Notes: generated by a model from the letters alone, not told the origin. Shown: positions 43,697 through 53,957, numbered from the stretch's first letter. The stretch is DNA of 64,000 nucleotides from an uncultured Lachnospiraceae bacterium (GCA_910587715.1 CAJUMV010000012.1:1-64000), one strand, 5' to 3'. Program-made: numbers and translations.

Positions 43697-44542
43697 ATGG
43701 CTAACAGCATCTTGTTCCAGAATTTGGAAAAACAGACTTACGCCAGAAGGGAGGCGTTCAATTCCCTGCGCACGAACCTGCAGTTCTGCGGGGTGGACAA
43801 TAAGGTGATCATGTTCACGAGCTGTACGCCCGACGAAGGCAAGAGCACCGTGACCATGGAGCTGGCAAGGTCCCTAAACGACGACGGCAAGAAGGTGGTA
43901 CTGGTGGACGCGGACTTGCGCAAGTCCGTATTCGTGGGAAGATACCGCATCCATTCCGAGGAGACCATGTTCGGGCTGTCCCACTACCTGTCCGGGCAGA
44001 AAAAGATGGATGAGGTGATAAACCATACGAACATAGAGAACCTTGACATGATCATCGCCGGACCCGTGGCGCCCAACCCAACGGAACTGTTGGGGCGTGA
44101 ACTGTTCGTGAACCTCCTCGCGGCACTGAAGGAACGCTATGACGTAGTGCTGGTAGACTGCCCGCCCCTCGGATGGGTAATCGATGCCGCGGTGGTCGCG
44201 CCGAACTGTGACGGCGTGGTGCTCGTGGTGGAGAGCGGGGCGATCAGCTACCGTTACCTGCAGGATGTGAAAAAGCAGCTGGAAGTGACCGGCGTCAACA
44301 TCCTCGGCGTGGTGCTCAACAAAGTGAAGGTGGAGGGCGGCGGCTACTATAACCGCTACTATTCCGGTCATTACAAAGGCTACTATAACAAGTACGGCAG
44401 ATATGGCTACGGGCGTTATGGCAAATATGGCAAGTACGGGGAATACGGACATTATGGGGAAGAACCCACCGAGCCCCTTGAAGACGTAGCCGCTTCCTCC
44501 GGGGAAACCGCAGAAAAACCGGGGGGGGGGTATAACGGGTAA
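43697..44542 (+). CDS. CpsD-type bacterial tyrosine kinase with poly-G tract near 3' end
   Basis: 281 residues. Walker A CTPDEGKST (43-51), Walker A' VVLVDADLR and Walker B VLVDCPP define a BY-kinase. Residues about 216-257 form a striking Tyr/Gly-rich cluster (YYNRYY, YGRYGYGRYGKYGKYGEYG), the autophosphorylation site. Ten G at 44521-44530 encode Gly-Gly-Gly, and the frame then stops at 44542. With nine G the frame would continue for about 20 residues (ITGNEKAIDFDKLYQNVR...) and end in a GTGA overlap with the next gene. The annotated end may therefore be one of two phase states. Confidence 0.9.
   Translation: MANSILFQNLEKQTYARREAFNSLRTNLQFCGVDNKVIMFTSCTPDEGKSTVTMELARSLNDDGKKVVLVDADLRKSVFVGRYRIHSEETMFGLSHYLSGQKKMDEVINHTNIENLDMIIAGPVAPNPTELLGRELFVNLLAALKERYDVVLVDCPPLGWVIDAAVVAPNCDGVVLVVESGAISYRYLQDVKKQLEVTGVNILGVVLNKVKVEGGGYYNRYYSGHYKGYYNKYGRYGYGRYGKYGKYGEYGHYGEEPTEPLEDVAASSGETAEKPGGGYNG
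44521..44530 (+). repeat. Poly-G tract of 10 inside cpsD
   Basis: Homopolymer of ten G in the coding sequence near the 3' end of the BY-kinase gene. Losing one base changes the C-terminus from YNG-stop to a 27-residue tail that reaches the next start codon. Confidence 0.9.
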
Positions 44543-44599
44543 CGAAAAAGCGATTGATTTTGACAAACTCTATCAGAATGTCAGGAAGGAGAATGAACG

Positions 44600-45997
44600 G
44601 TGAAAGAACGTCATCAGAAAAACAGGACCAGAAAGAACCATTTTTCAAGGATATCCTCTGCGTCAATTGTGCTGCTGCAGCTTCTGATGTTCGGGTATAT
44701 CTGGCTCTCTTACTATAACCTGTATGCTTTCCGCACGCACCGCCTGACGGGAGGGGTGGTATCGCTTCTTCTTTACTACATCATTTACAGCAGGCTTGTG
44801 CGGATTTACAGGGCTGACAAAGTGGCGCAGTACTCCATCGGGGAGACCGTCTTTTCCCAGCTCCTCGCCTTTGGCATTACGGACCTGATCTTTTATGTGG
44901 AATGCTGTTTTATCGCGCGCAGGTATGTCTCCATCCTGCCGGGGACCCTCACGGTGGTGGTGCAGTTCCTCGTCACCTGCCTGTGGGCGGTCATTGCCAA
45001 GAGATATTATCTGGGGCACATCACGCCGCAGGAGACCGTTGTCATCTATGGGGACTTGAGCGTGAAAGGGTTCCTGCGAAAGATAGAGGAAAAGCCGTGG
45101 AACCTCTTCAACATCCATAAGAAGGTGTCCGCGGGGGAAGGCATGGAGGCGTTAAAGGCAGCCATAGACTGCTCGGAGACCGTCATCCTCTACCAGATAG
45201 ATTACAGCTTACGGGAAGAGCTGATGTATTACTGCATCAACCAGCAGAAGGTGTTCTATGTGACGCCCACCATCACGGATATTGTGGCGAGCGGTTTTGA
45301 GAACCGCCATTTCATAGACAGCCCCCTGATGAAATATAACTGCTATCAGGAGTCCCTTGTACAGGCCATCTTCAAACGGTGCCTGGATATCGGCGTGTCC
45401 CTGTTCGGGCTCATCGTCACCCTGCCAATCACCCTGCTCACGATGCTTGCCATCAAGTTAGAGGACGGCGGCAACATCTTTTTCAGACAGGAGCGCTACA
45501 CGAAGGACTGGAAACGGTTCTCCATCATCAAGTTCCGCAGCATGGTCATGGACGCGGAGAAGGACGGGGCGCAGCTGTGCAGCGCGAATGACAGCCGGAT
45601 AACGAGAGTGGGTGCGGTCATCAGACGCTTCCGCATTGACGAGATCCCCCAGCTGCTCAATGTGCTTAAGGGAGACATGACGCTCGTCGGTCCCAGACCC
45701 GAGCGGGTGGAGAACGTGGAGAAATACACGGAGGAGATGCCCCAGTTCGCGTACCGCCTGCAGGTGAAGGGCGGGCTGACTGGCTATGCGCAGCTCTACG
45801 GGAAATATAACACGAGCGCTTATGACAAGCTGCGGCTGGATCTGATATACATAGAGAACAGGAGCCTGATACTTGACCTGAAGCTCATCATGCTGACCTT
45901 AAAGATGCTGTTCATCCCAGAGAGCACGGAAGGGTTCAGCGAGGAGGCAGTAGGGCTGATGCAGGTGGAGCTGAAGAAGAGGGATCTGACGGCATGA
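44600..45997 (+). CDS. Undecaprenyl-phosphate sugar-1-phosphate transferase (priming glycosyltransferase)
   Basis: 465 residues from a GTG at 44600 with AAGGAG upstream. Several N-terminal membrane helices (about 18-130), a Rossmann-like middle part, another helix (about 262-285), then the catalytic bacterial sugar transferase domain: KFRSMVMDAEKDGAQL, DSRITRVGAVIRRFRIDEIPQ and LVGPRPE. It transfers the first sugar phosphate onto undecaprenyl phosphate, starting repeat-unit synthesis at the inner face of the membrane. Last gene of the higher-GC conserved block. Confidence 0.93.
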   Translation: MKERHQKNRTRKNHFSRISSASIVLLQLLMFGYIWLSYYNLYAFRTHRLTGGVVSLLLYYIIYSRLVRIYRADKVAQYSIGETVFSQLLAFGITDLIFYVECCFIARRYVSILPGTLTVVVQFLVTCLWAVIAKRYYLGHITPQETVVIYGDLSVKGFLRKIEEKPWNLFNIHKKVSAGEGMEALKAAIDCSETVILYQIDYSLREELMYYCINQQKVFYVTPTITDIVASGFENRHFIDSPLMKYNCYQESLVQAIFKRCLDIGVSLFGLIVTLPITLLTMLAIKLEDGGNIFFRQERYTKDWKRFSIIKFRSMVMDAEKDGAQLCSANDSRITRVGAVIRRFRIDEIPQLLNVLKGDMTLVGPRPERVENVEKYTEEMPQFAYRLQVKGGLTGYAQLYGKYNTSAYDKLRLDLIYIENRSLILDLKLIMLTLKMLFIPESTEGFSEEAVGLMQVELKKRDLTA

Positions 45998-46065
45998 GGG
46001 GAGCTGGTAGAGAGACATATTAATCAATTTGATTTGGCATAGAAGATAGAGAGGAAAAACAGAAA

Positions 46066-47232
46066 ATGAAGATTTGTATTTTAGCAAGTCGATTTCCTTT
46101 TCCTGAGAACGGCGGAGATACGTTGCGCATAAATAGTATTGCACGTTATCTGAAGTCAAAAGGCTTTGATTTGATTTTAATTTCCTTTTGTAATGGCGAA
46201 ATAAAATTGGAGAAGGAGTATTTTGAACTATACGATACAATTTATGTAGTAAAGCATTCAAGATTATCCGCATTTATATTTTCTGCTTTGGCTATTCTTT
46301 GTGGAAAACCGATTCAGTGTGGGTACTATTTTTCGCCTAAATTTGCTAGTCAGGTAAGAAAGACGGAGCAAATGGATTCACCTGATAAATATATAGCCCA
46401 TCTTTTACGGACAACCTCCTATGTCGAAAATAGGCGAATGAGCAGAAAAGTCATTGTAGAAATGACAGATGCGTTGTCAAGAACATATTCCCTTTCCAAT
46501 CAATCAGAAGGCTTCAATATAAAGAAATATATTTATAAAATAGAAAAAAGTTTGATTCGCAGATATGAGAAGAAAGTGATTCAGTATTTTCCCAAAATAG
46601 TGCTTGTCTCAGCGAACGATATAGAATACCTGAGATTACAAAATGGTCTTGGCGGTGATAACCTCATATGCCATACGAATGGGGTTGGGTGCAGGCGTTA
46701 TGTGAATAATACTTGGAATAGAAATAAAATTGGTTTTGTTGGGAACATGCGTACACTTCAAAATCAGGATGCAGTTTTGTTTTTTGTAAAAGAAATTTTT
46801 CCGAGTATAAAACGCCAATGTCCGGACTCGGTTTTAGTAATAATTGGTGCAGAACCTCCTAAAAAAATAAGAGCTCTTTCTGACAGTAAAAACATAATAG
46901 TAACAGGTTTCGTGGATGATTTAGAGAGCGAAATATCCGACTGCTGCGTATCGGTTGCTCCCATACGTATCGCAGCAGGAATTCAAAATAAAGTATTGGT
47001 ATCAATGGCATGTGGAATTCCAGTGGTTTTAACAAGCTTGATCGCAAAAGCTATTCCAGAATTGGAAACGGGGCGGAACTGTATAATTGCAGATAAACCG
47101 GCAGAAATAGCAGATGCAGTTGTGAGAGTAATGCAAAATGAGGACTATCGTGGGCAATTGTCCAAAGAGGGATGTCGAATAATAGATGAAAACTATTCGT
47201 GGAATAAGGTGCTTGATGGTTATGAAAATTAG
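46066..47232 (+). CDS. Glycosyltransferase, GT4-like
   Basis: 388 residues with a GT-B fold. N-terminal LASRFPFPENGGDTLRI, middle IGFVGNMRTLQNQDAVLFF, then the nucleotide-sugar region VTGFVDDLESEISDCCVSVAPIR and the acidic loop before a C-terminal IPELETGRNCIIAD. It adds a sugar to the growing repeat unit. The substrate is unknown. It is the first gene of the AT-rich block, and codon use shifts strongly from the preceding genes, a sign of cassette exchange. Confidence 0.87.
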   Translation: MKICILASRFPFPENGGDTLRINSIARYLKSKGFDLILISFCNGEIKLEKEYFELYDTIYVVKHSRLSAFIFSALAILCGKPIQCGYYFSPKFASQVRKTEQMDSPDKYIAHLLRTTSYVENRRMSRKVIVEMTDALSRTYSLSNQSEGFNIKKYIYKIEKSLIRRYEKKVIQYFPKIVLVSANDIEYLRLQNGLGGDNLICHTNGVGCRRYVNNTWNRNKIGFVGNMRTLQNQDAVLFFVKEIFPSIKRQCPDSVLVIIGAEPPKKIRALSDSKNIIVTGFVDDLESEISDCCVSVAPIRIAAGIQNKVLVSMACGIPVVLTSLIAKAIPELETGRNCIIADKPAEIADAVVRVMQNEDYRGQLSKEGCRIIDENYSWNKVLDGYEN

Positions 47233-47241
47233 GAGCAAGAA

Positions 47242-48444
47242 ATGATCAGTCTCAAGTATTTTTTTAATAAGGTTAAAGATGTAAGAGTGTCAGACTTAAT
47301 TGCCGTGTTTCCAATGTTGACAGCGTTAGCGATTTCCCCTGTATATAAAAGCAGATATAAAGGAACTTGGCTTATATGTGAAGAACCAAAAGAAGCACGG
47401 GATAACGGCTATTGGTTTTTTCGAAAAATGTGTGAAAATCATTCCGAGCAACACTGTATATATGCGATTGACAAATCATCTGTTGATTATGCAAAAGTAA
47501 AAGATTTGGGTGAGGTAATACAGTATGGAAGTCTTAGACATTGGATTATTTATTTTACCTGTCAGCATAATATTAGTTCACAAAAAGGCGGGAAACCCAA
47601 TGCGGCATTATGCTCCTTTATTGAGTTGAATGGATTTTATAACGCGCATAATGTATTTTTGCAACATGGAATTATAATAAATGATTTGAAATGGCTGCAT
47701 TCCGAATGTTCCCAATTTCAAATGTTTGTAGCGTCTGTGCCTTTAGAAAAAAATTTTATAATCGATGTATTTGGTTATAAAAAAGAAATTGTTAAATTAA
47801 CTGGTCTCCCTCGGTTTGACAATTTACACAACGTGGTTGTTAAAAAAAATCGAATTATTATTATGCCAACTTGGAGACAATGGTTTACTTTGAAATCCAG
47901 AAAAAGGAGCGGGTTACAGAATGATTTTGCAGATTCTGAGTATTTATCAAAATGGAAAGAATTATTACAAAGTGAAAAATTGAATTACCTGATTGATAAG
48001 TTTCAGCTTGAAGTGATATTCTATCCGCATCGAAATATGCAGCGATATTTAAAAAAGTTTTGTGAGAGATTAAACAGTAAAGTGGTTGTAGCCTCTTGGG
48101 AAGAGTACGATATTCAGGAATTACTAAAAACGTCGGAAATGATGATAACTGATTATTCCAGTGTTTTTTTTGATATGATATATATGAAAAAACCGATTAT
48201 ATTTTATCAATTTGACAGAAAAGATTTTCGAAAGTTTCAGTATGAACAAGGATATTTTGACTATGAAAATACACCATTTGGGAAAAGCTATACAAAATTA
48301 AGTTTAGTTTTAGACGAACTTCAAAAAATAATAGAAAACGGATTTAGATGTACGGATGATTTTATGAGAGCACATAAAGAATATTTTAAATTTTATGATA
48401 CTCAAAATTGTGAAAGGATTTTTAAAGCAATATGCGAGACTTGA
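47242..48444 (+). CDS. CDP-glycerol:glycerophosphotransferase-like enzyme (TagB/TagF family)
   Basis: 400 residues. Family signatures: LPRFDNL, IIIMPTWRQWF, VIFYPHRNM, and the C-terminal TDYSSVFFDMIYMKKPIIFYQFD followed by GYFDYEN. Members transfer glycerol phosphate or ribitol phosphate, so the polymer may carry a polyol-phosphate group, as in teichoic acids or phosphate-modified capsules. The stop overlaps the next start by 13 bp. Confidence 0.88.
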   Translation: MISLKYFFNKVKDVRVSDLIAVFPMLTALAISPVYKSRYKGTWLICEEPKEARDNGYWFFRKMCENHSEQHCIYAIDKSSVDYAKVKDLGEVIQYGSLRHWIIYFTCQHNISSQKGGKPNAALCSFIELNGFYNAHNVFLQHGIIINDLKWLHSECSQFQMFVASVPLEKNFIIDVFGYKKEIVKLTGLPRFDNLHNVVVKKNRIIIMPTWRQWFTLKSRKRSGLQNDFADSEYLSKWKELLQSEKLNYLIDKFQLEVIFYPHRNMQRYLKKFCERLNSKVVVASWEEYDIQELLKTSEMMITDYSSVFFDMIYMKKPIIFYQFDRKDFRKFQYEQGYFDYENTPFGKSYTKLSLVLDELQKIIENGFRCTDDFMRAHKEYFKFYDTQNCERIFKAICET

Positions 48445-49664
48445 AAACCTATAAATGGATCGTATTAATATTTTGCTATTATATTTATCCATTTGTTATT
48501 AATAGAGCGTCTCTTCTTAGTTATATAATTACTTACGGGATTCCTTTTATATATGTTATTTTTAATTATAACTTATCAGCCAAATTTATCGGAAAAGTAA
48601 AGAAAAGTCAGTTTCAGTGCTTGGCTTTAGTACTTCTTTTGACTTTTGCAAGCATGGTTTATCCGACACTTCATCATACAGATGATTTTAGCTATATCAG
48701 TGCGATTACTTTTGTTTTTAGGAAATTGCTTATTTATGTTTTTCTGTGCGAGGTTATTATAAAAAAATATAAAGAAAAATCAATTCCGGAAATATTTATG
48801 TATTATTTTTGTGTTGCTACCTTTTTATATGTACTATCTACTTTAATATTCTTGGGATTTGCACCATTGCGAACATTTTGGATGGAATGTGTAAGTAGTG
48901 AAAATATTACGGAATTGTATACCTCTGGCTATGGATATGTTACACGAATTGGTTGGCAGGGCTTTTCTGGATTTCGTAATACATTAAGATGCAGTTTATC
49001 TATTGTATTTCTCTTTTATTTATATTATGAAAAACATATTATAAATAATATTGGTTTTGCATTATTATTTGTATTCTCATTAATAGGCAATATGTTTTAT
49101 GGAAGAAGCGGAATTGCTGTTTCAATTTTATGTATATTTGTTGCCTCATTATATTACAAAATTGTAAAAGTTACTGTGTTAGCCAAATGGATGTTTGCCC
49201 TTATTGCGGTATTTATGATGATAAGCTGGTTGAGGAATTTGAATCCCCTTCTTAACCAATGGTATCTTTGGATGACAACTCCGTTTAAAAATCTTATTAC
49301 TACGGGAAGCTTTAATAATATTTCTGTTGAAAGATTATTAGAAAATATGATATTTATACCAGAGTTTAAAACACTAATAGTTGGAGACGGACGATATGTC
49401 TTTAATAATACATATTATATGAGGACCGACTCGGGATTTATGCGTCAAATATTATTTTGGGGACTACCTGGTACTATTTTAGCATATACGGCAACATTGC
49501 TTTCGATGAAACAATTTTTTAATACAAAGATGATGTTGCTGGTAATTATTTCTTTTATATTGTTTGAAATCAAAGGTGAAGTTTACTATGAATTTATACC
49601 TTTAATGCTTAGTCTATCATTCTTGAAAAATTGGCAGGATAAAACGAAGGTAAAAGTTAAATGA
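48432..49664 (+). CDS. Wzy-like polysaccharide polymerase
   Basis: 410 residues, very hydrophobic, with about ten to twelve membrane helices and one larger loop (about 265-320). No strong sequence motif. It is assigned as the repeat-unit polymerase because of its topology, length and place between glycosyltransferases and the flippase. An O-antigen-ligase-type role is the alternative. The start overlaps the previous gene, and the stop overlaps the next (ATGA). Confidence 0.7.
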   Translation: MRDLKTYKWIVLIFCYYIYPFVINRASLLSYIITYGIPFIYVIFNYNLSAKFIGKVKKSQFQCLALVLLLTFASMVYPTLHHTDDFSYISAITFVFRKLLIYVFLCEVIIKKYKEKSIPEIFMYYFCVATFLYVLSTLIFLGFAPLRTFWMECVSSENITELYTSGYGYVTRIGWQGFSGFRNTLRCSLSIVFLFYLYYEKHIINNIGFALLFVFSLIGNMFYGRSGIAVSILCIFVASLYYKIVKVTVLAKWMFALIAVFMMISWLRNLNPLLNQWYLWMTTPFKNLITTGSFNNISVERLLENMIFIPEFKTLIVGDGRYVFNNTYYMRTDSGFMRQILFWGLPGTILAYTATLLSMKQFFNTKMMLLVIISFILFEIKGEVYYEFIPLMLSLSFLKNWQDKTKVKVK

Positions 49665-50635
49665 CAAATGAAAAAGTTAGCGTAATCATGAGTACATATA
49701 AGGAAAAGAAAGAGTGGCTACGACTATCCATTGAATCCATATTAAAACAGTCATATCAAAATTTGGAATTCCTTATTATTATTGATGAGCCTGATAATTT
49801 AGAACTTAAAAATATTATTTATCGGTATGCTGTAAAAGATAATAGAATAAAAGTCTATGAGAATCAAGAAAACAAAGGTTTGGTTTATTCTCTCAATAAG
49901 GGACTGGAATTGGCTACAGGAAAATATATTGCACGGATGGATGCGGATGATATTTCTGAAAGTAATCGCATTGAAGAAGAACTTTGTTATTTACAAGAAT
50001 ACAATTTAGATTTGGTGGGAAGCGATATTATTGCCATAAATGAAAACTCTGATATTTTGCCCAAAGTTACATCAAAAATGCCTGTAAGTAGCCGATGTAT
50101 AACCTTCATTTTGCGTTACAAGAGTTGCTTGATGCATCCTACGTGGTTGGGCAAGGCAGAACTATTTAAAAAGCTGTCCGGCTACAGAGATATAAAGTAT
50201 TGTGAAGATTATGATTTTTTATTGCGAGCTGCTTTAATAGGAGCAAAAATGGGAAATATCCCCAGGACGCTTTTGAAATACAGATATAATTTTGATGGTA
50301 TTTCAAGAAAGAACAAGACGGAACAAAGATGTATATCCTACTTTTTAAGTCAAAAAAGAAAGATTATAAATGAACTGAATCCGGCAACAATTAATGCATT
50401 CCCGTTTTCTGTAGACGGTCAAAAAGAAACTAGAAGACTGGAAAAATATTTTAGAATATCTAAAATTGCTCTGAAACACAAAATAAACGGAGATTATATA
50501 GATTTTTGCAAAAAGACTATAAAAATTTTGTGCATACCCTACGGAAGAAAAAGTGCTTACATAATTTTGCTAACGAAGCTGCTGGTAACATTAGATAGGA
50601 AGTTAAAAAAATATGAGGAACTTAAAAATGTTTAA
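49661..50635 (+). CDS. Family 2 glycosyltransferase
   Basis: 324 residues. GT-A domain with SVIMSTYKEKKEWLRLSIESI, the nucleotide-binding IIDEPDN and the metal-binding DxD-type motif ARMDADDIS, followed by MHPTWLGKAELF and KYCEDYDFLLRAALIG. Typical of enzymes adding beta-linked sugars to lipid-linked intermediates at the cytoplasmic membrane face. Translationally coupled to both neighbours. Confidence 0.9.
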   Translation: MTNEKVSVIMSTYKEKKEWLRLSIESILKQSYQNLEFLIIIDEPDNLELKNIIYRYAVKDNRIKVYENQENKGLVYSLNKGLELATGKYIARMDADDISESNRIEEELCYLQEYNLDLVGSDIIAINENSDILPKVTSKMPVSSRCITFILRYKSCLMHPTWLGKAELFKKLSGYRDIKYCEDYDFLLRAALIGAKMGNIPRTLLKYRYNFDGISRKNKTEQRCISYFLSQKRKIINELNPATINAFPFSVDGQKETRRLEKYFRISKIALKHKINGDYIDFCKKTIKILCIPYGRKSAYIILLTKLLVTLDRKLKKYEELKNV

Positions 50636-51710
50636 AAAATTTATACCTAAATTTATAAGAAAGAAAGTTATGCAGATATTATATCATAAAAGCAACCAGC
50701 CATTTCTTGATATTTTAAAAAATACCGTTAATGCAAAACGGATAATTATATTTTTATCACCTGAGCATAAAAACGTTGGAGATCATGCGATTATGCTTTG
50801 TGAATATCAGTTTTTAAATGACTATTTTAAGGAATATAATATTATTGAAATTCCAGATAATTGCTGGGCATATGAAAAAAGAACCATTTTAAAATTTATT
50901 AAAAAAGAAGATAGTATATTAATTCATGGTGGAGGATTTATAGGAACTTTATGGACTTACTCAGAAATATTATTTCGTGAGATAGTCAAAACATTTCCAA
51001 CAAATAAAATAGTTGTATTGCCACAGTCCATTTTTTTTAGTAATGATCGATTTGGCAGAGAACAATTAAGCATTTCTAAACAAATATATTCACGTCATCC
51101 GCAATTATATATTTGTGCCAGAGAAAAATATTCATATGAATTTGTAAAAAATAATAGTCTTATTCAGGATATAAACAAGTGCTATCTTTTACCTGACCTT
51201 GTAACTTATTATAAAAAAGATTTTGCAAAATACACACGCGGGAATAATATTTTGTTATGCTTTAGGAGCGATCAGGAAAAATGTCTAAAATCTAATATGG
51301 TAGATGAAATAATAAGTGTGCTATTAAATTCTGGGTTAACTTTCTCATATACAGATACAGTGGTTTCCCATAAAATATCAACTTCTAAGAGGGAAGAAGA
51401 GGTTAATAAAAAACTTCAGGAATTTGCCCAAGCCAAATTCGTCATCACAGACAGATTACATGGAATGTTATTTTCTGCAGTTACCGGAACCCCGTGTTTG
51501 TTTGTGGATAATTTTAGTAAAAAGATAAGCGGCACATATGAGTGGATAAAGAATTTGGAGTATATTAAACCTTTAAAAACCATTGAGTGTTTAAAGGAAT
51601 TCATTGCTAATATTGAAAATGGAAATGAATGGAAATACACCAATGAACATTTAAAACCATATTACAATGAATTAGCAGAAATAATGAAAAATATCTTAAG
51701 CTATGAATAG
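50628..51710 (+). CDS. Polysaccharide pyruvyltransferase family protein
   Basis: About 360 residues from the ATG at 50628 (GAGGAA upstream). An ATG at 50613 would add five residues. The family pattern is visible: SPEHKNVGDHAIMLCEYQFL near the N-terminus, ILIHGGGFIGTLW, VVLPQSIFF, then ITDRLHGMLFSAVTGTPCLFVDN. It would add ketal pyruvate to a sugar of the repeat unit, giving the polymer a negative charge. Confidence 0.88.
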   Translation: MFKKFIPKFIRKKVMQILYHKSNQPFLDILKNTVNAKRIIIFLSPEHKNVGDHAIMLCEYQFLNDYFKEYNIIEIPDNCWAYEKRTILKFIKKEDSILIHGGGFIGTLWTYSEILFREIVKTFPTNKIVVLPQSIFFSNDRFGREQLSISKQIYSRHPQLYICAREKYSYEFVKNNSLIQDINKCYLLPDLVTYYKKDFAKYTRGNNILLCFRSDQEKCLKSNMVDEIISVLLNSGLTFSYTDTVVSHKISTSKREEEVNKKLQEFAQAKFVITDRLHGMLFSAVTGTPCLFVDNFSKKISGTYEWIKNLEYIKPLKTIECLKEFIANIENGNEWKYTNEHLKPYYNELAEIMKNILSYE

Positions 51711-51734
51711 TTTTTGTAATATTCTGGAGGAAGT

Positions 51735-53255
51735 ATGCTGCCGGATTCAAGGAAAAGAAATTCTATAAATAATATCATTTTTGGCTATATCAATCAAATA
51801 TTTTCATTAGTGCTTAATTTTATAGGTCGTATAATTTTTATTCGAATTTTAGGAGAAGAATATCTAGGTATTAATGGATTATTCTCAGATATTTTAACAA
51901 TGTTATCAATGGCTGATATGGGATTTGGAATCGCTATGTCTTATAGCTTTTACAAACCTATTGCAGAGAATGACGTAAAGCAAATTGTAGCATTAATTAA
52001 TTTTTACAAAAAAATATATAATATAATTGCAATTCTGACAACGATTTTCGGAGTTTTGCTGATTCCAGCTTTAAAATATCTTGTTAATATAGATATTAAA
52101 ATTCCTCATTTGACGCTATATTATTTACTCTTTCTGGCAAATACTACGTTATCCTATTTGTTTGTTTATAAGACGGCAATTATAAATGCATCCCAAAAGA
52201 ATTATCTTATTTCCAGATATCAGATTGTTATTAATATTATAAAAACAATTATACAAATAATAGTTTTAATTGCTTTTAAAAATTATTTTATGTATTTGCT
52301 AATTATTATAATAGCAACTTTAGTAAATAATTTACTTGCATCGCATAAAGCAGAAAAGCTTTATCCAGAAATTAGGAAAAAAAATTATGAATTAGACAAA
52401 GATAACAAAAATGTAATTAAAGAAAATATGAAATCCGTTTTTTTATATAAGCTTTCCGGTGTGCTGTTAACCGGTACGGATAATATACTTATTTCAGTAA
52501 TTATTGGAACTGTCTGGGTAGGGATATATTCAAATTATAATTTACTACTTAATGGAATAAATAGTTTGATTGGTACATTTTTTAATGCGGTGACTTCTAG
52601 TATAGGAAATGTTGTAGTCACGGAAAAGTCGAAAAAGCAATATGAAGTTTTTCGAATTTTGAATGTTATTAGTTTATCTATCGCTGCGATTACAGTAAGT
52701 ATATTGTCAAATTTAATTAGCGATTTTATATATCTTTGGTTGGGAGAAAAATTTATATTATCTAATGACATAAAAATAGCTATACTATGTAACTTCTATA
52801 TGGCTAACATATTAAGACCAATTTGGTCTTACAGAGAAGCTACAGGGTTGTATATGAAGACAAAGTATATAATGCTTATTGCTTCGTTTATTAATTTTAT
52901 ATTGTCGATTATAGGGGGATATAAATTCGGTATGGCGGGTATTATATTTGCCTCGGCAATATCCAGGATATGTACATACTTTTGGTATGAACCCAAACTA
53001 CTATTTGAAAATTTTTTTAAAAAAGATGTAACCAATTATTTCCTTCTAATATTAAAAAATGTTGTATTAACAATCGGCTTGTGTGTGGCTATGGACATTT
53101 TGGGGCAGAATTATCATGTTGATTCATGGTGGAAATTACTACTTAAGCTTATGATAGTTGGAATAATTTCAGTTGCATGTGTAATTGGCTGTTATTTTAG
53201 GACAAAGGAAATGAAAATTATATTTCAAATAATAAAAGACATATTAAAAAAATGA
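51735..53255 (+). CDS. Wzx-type polysaccharide flippase
   Basis: 506 residues with about twelve to fourteen membrane helices. The N-terminus (NNIIFGYINQIFSLVLNFIGRIIFI, then GEEYLGINGLFSDILTMLSMADMGFG) is typical of the polysaccharide biosynthesis/MOP superfamily in Firmicutes. It moves undecaprenyl-linked repeat units to the outer face for polymerisation. Strong GGAGG site. Confidence 0.92.
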   Translation: MLPDSRKRNSINNIIFGYINQIFSLVLNFIGRIIFIRILGEEYLGINGLFSDILTMLSMADMGFGIAMSYSFYKPIAENDVKQIVALINFYKKIYNIIAILTTIFGVLLIPALKYLVNIDIKIPHLTLYYLLFLANTTLSYLFVYKTAIINASQKNYLISRYQIVINIIKTIIQIIVLIAFKNYFMYLLIIIIATLVNNLLASHKAEKLYPEIRKKNYELDKDNKNVIKENMKSVFLYKLSGVLLTGTDNILISVIIGTVWVGIYSNYNLLLNGINSLIGTFFNAVTSSIGNVVVTEKSKKQYEVFRILNVISLSIAAITVSILSNLISDFIYLWLGEKFILSNDIKIAILCNFYMANILRPIWSYREATGLYMKTKYIMLIASFINFILSIIGGYKFGMAGIIFASAISRICTYFWYEPKLLFENFFKKDVTNYFLLILKNVVLTIGLCVAMDILGQNYHVDSWWKLLLKLMIVGIISVACVIGCYFRTKEMKIIFQIIKDILKK

Positions 53256-53270
53256 GGAGAGGTGAGAGCG

Positions 53271-53942
53271 GTGAAGAATAGAAAAGTTAGTATTTTGATG
53301 TTAACATATAATGCCCCGCTTTATGTATTAAGAAGTATTATATCGGTAAGAAAGAAAACAGAGGGAGTAGATTTTGAATTAATTGTAGTTGATAATAATT
53401 CTAAAAAATTCACAAAAAAAATTTTACAAAAATTAGTAAATAAAGGGAAATATATAGATAAGATATACTTTAATTTACAAAATGATTATTTCGCGGGGGG
53501 TAATAATCTGGCCAGCAAAATGGCACGGAGTCAAAGTGACTATTTCTTATTGTTAAATTCCGATATAAAAATACGTAGTAAAAGATGGCTGTCAGATTTG
53601 CTGGATATACATCCTGCATGTGGTGGAATTAGTTCTTATGGGGCAGTGTTGGCGGAACCGCGTAGGGCTGATGGCTATTGCCTGCTAATAAACAGTGAAT
53701 TATATAAAAAATATAAACTAGACGAGGAATTCCAATGGTGGTGGTCTGTCACCAAATTACAGAGTATGGTTTTAAAGGAAAACAAAAGAATCGTTTCTGT
53801 AGTCCACCATGAAAACAAATTACATCATTATGGTGGAAAATCCGGAAAAGGTTATCGCGATGCAAAAGGAATGAATATTGATATTGAAGAGGTAAAGAAG
53901 TGGTTTTCGATGGGAAAAGTTGAATTTATAGATTACATTTAA
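53271..53942 (+). CDS. Small family 2 glycosyltransferase
   Basis: About 223 residues. GT-A signatures VSILMLTYNAPLYVLRSI, ELIVVDNNS, NDYFAGGNNLASKMARSQSDYFLLLNSDI. It is shorter than most GT2 enzymes and lacks C-terminal membrane helices. Start choice: GTG at 53271 is better spaced from the GAGGAGAGG site than the GTG at 53262. Confidence 0.85.
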   Translation: MKNRKVSILMLTYNAPLYVLRSIISVRKKTEGVDFELIVVDNNSKKFTKKILQKLVNKGKYIDKIYFNLQNDYFAGGNNLASKMARSQSDYFLLLNSDIKIRSKRWLSDLLDIHPACGGISSYGAVLAEPRRADGYCLLINSELYKKYKLDEEFQWWWSVTKLQSMVLKENKRIVSVVHHENKLHHYGGKSGKGYRDAKGMNIDIEEVKKWFSMGKVEFIDYI

Positions 53943-53957
53943 CAGGAGCAATAAAGC

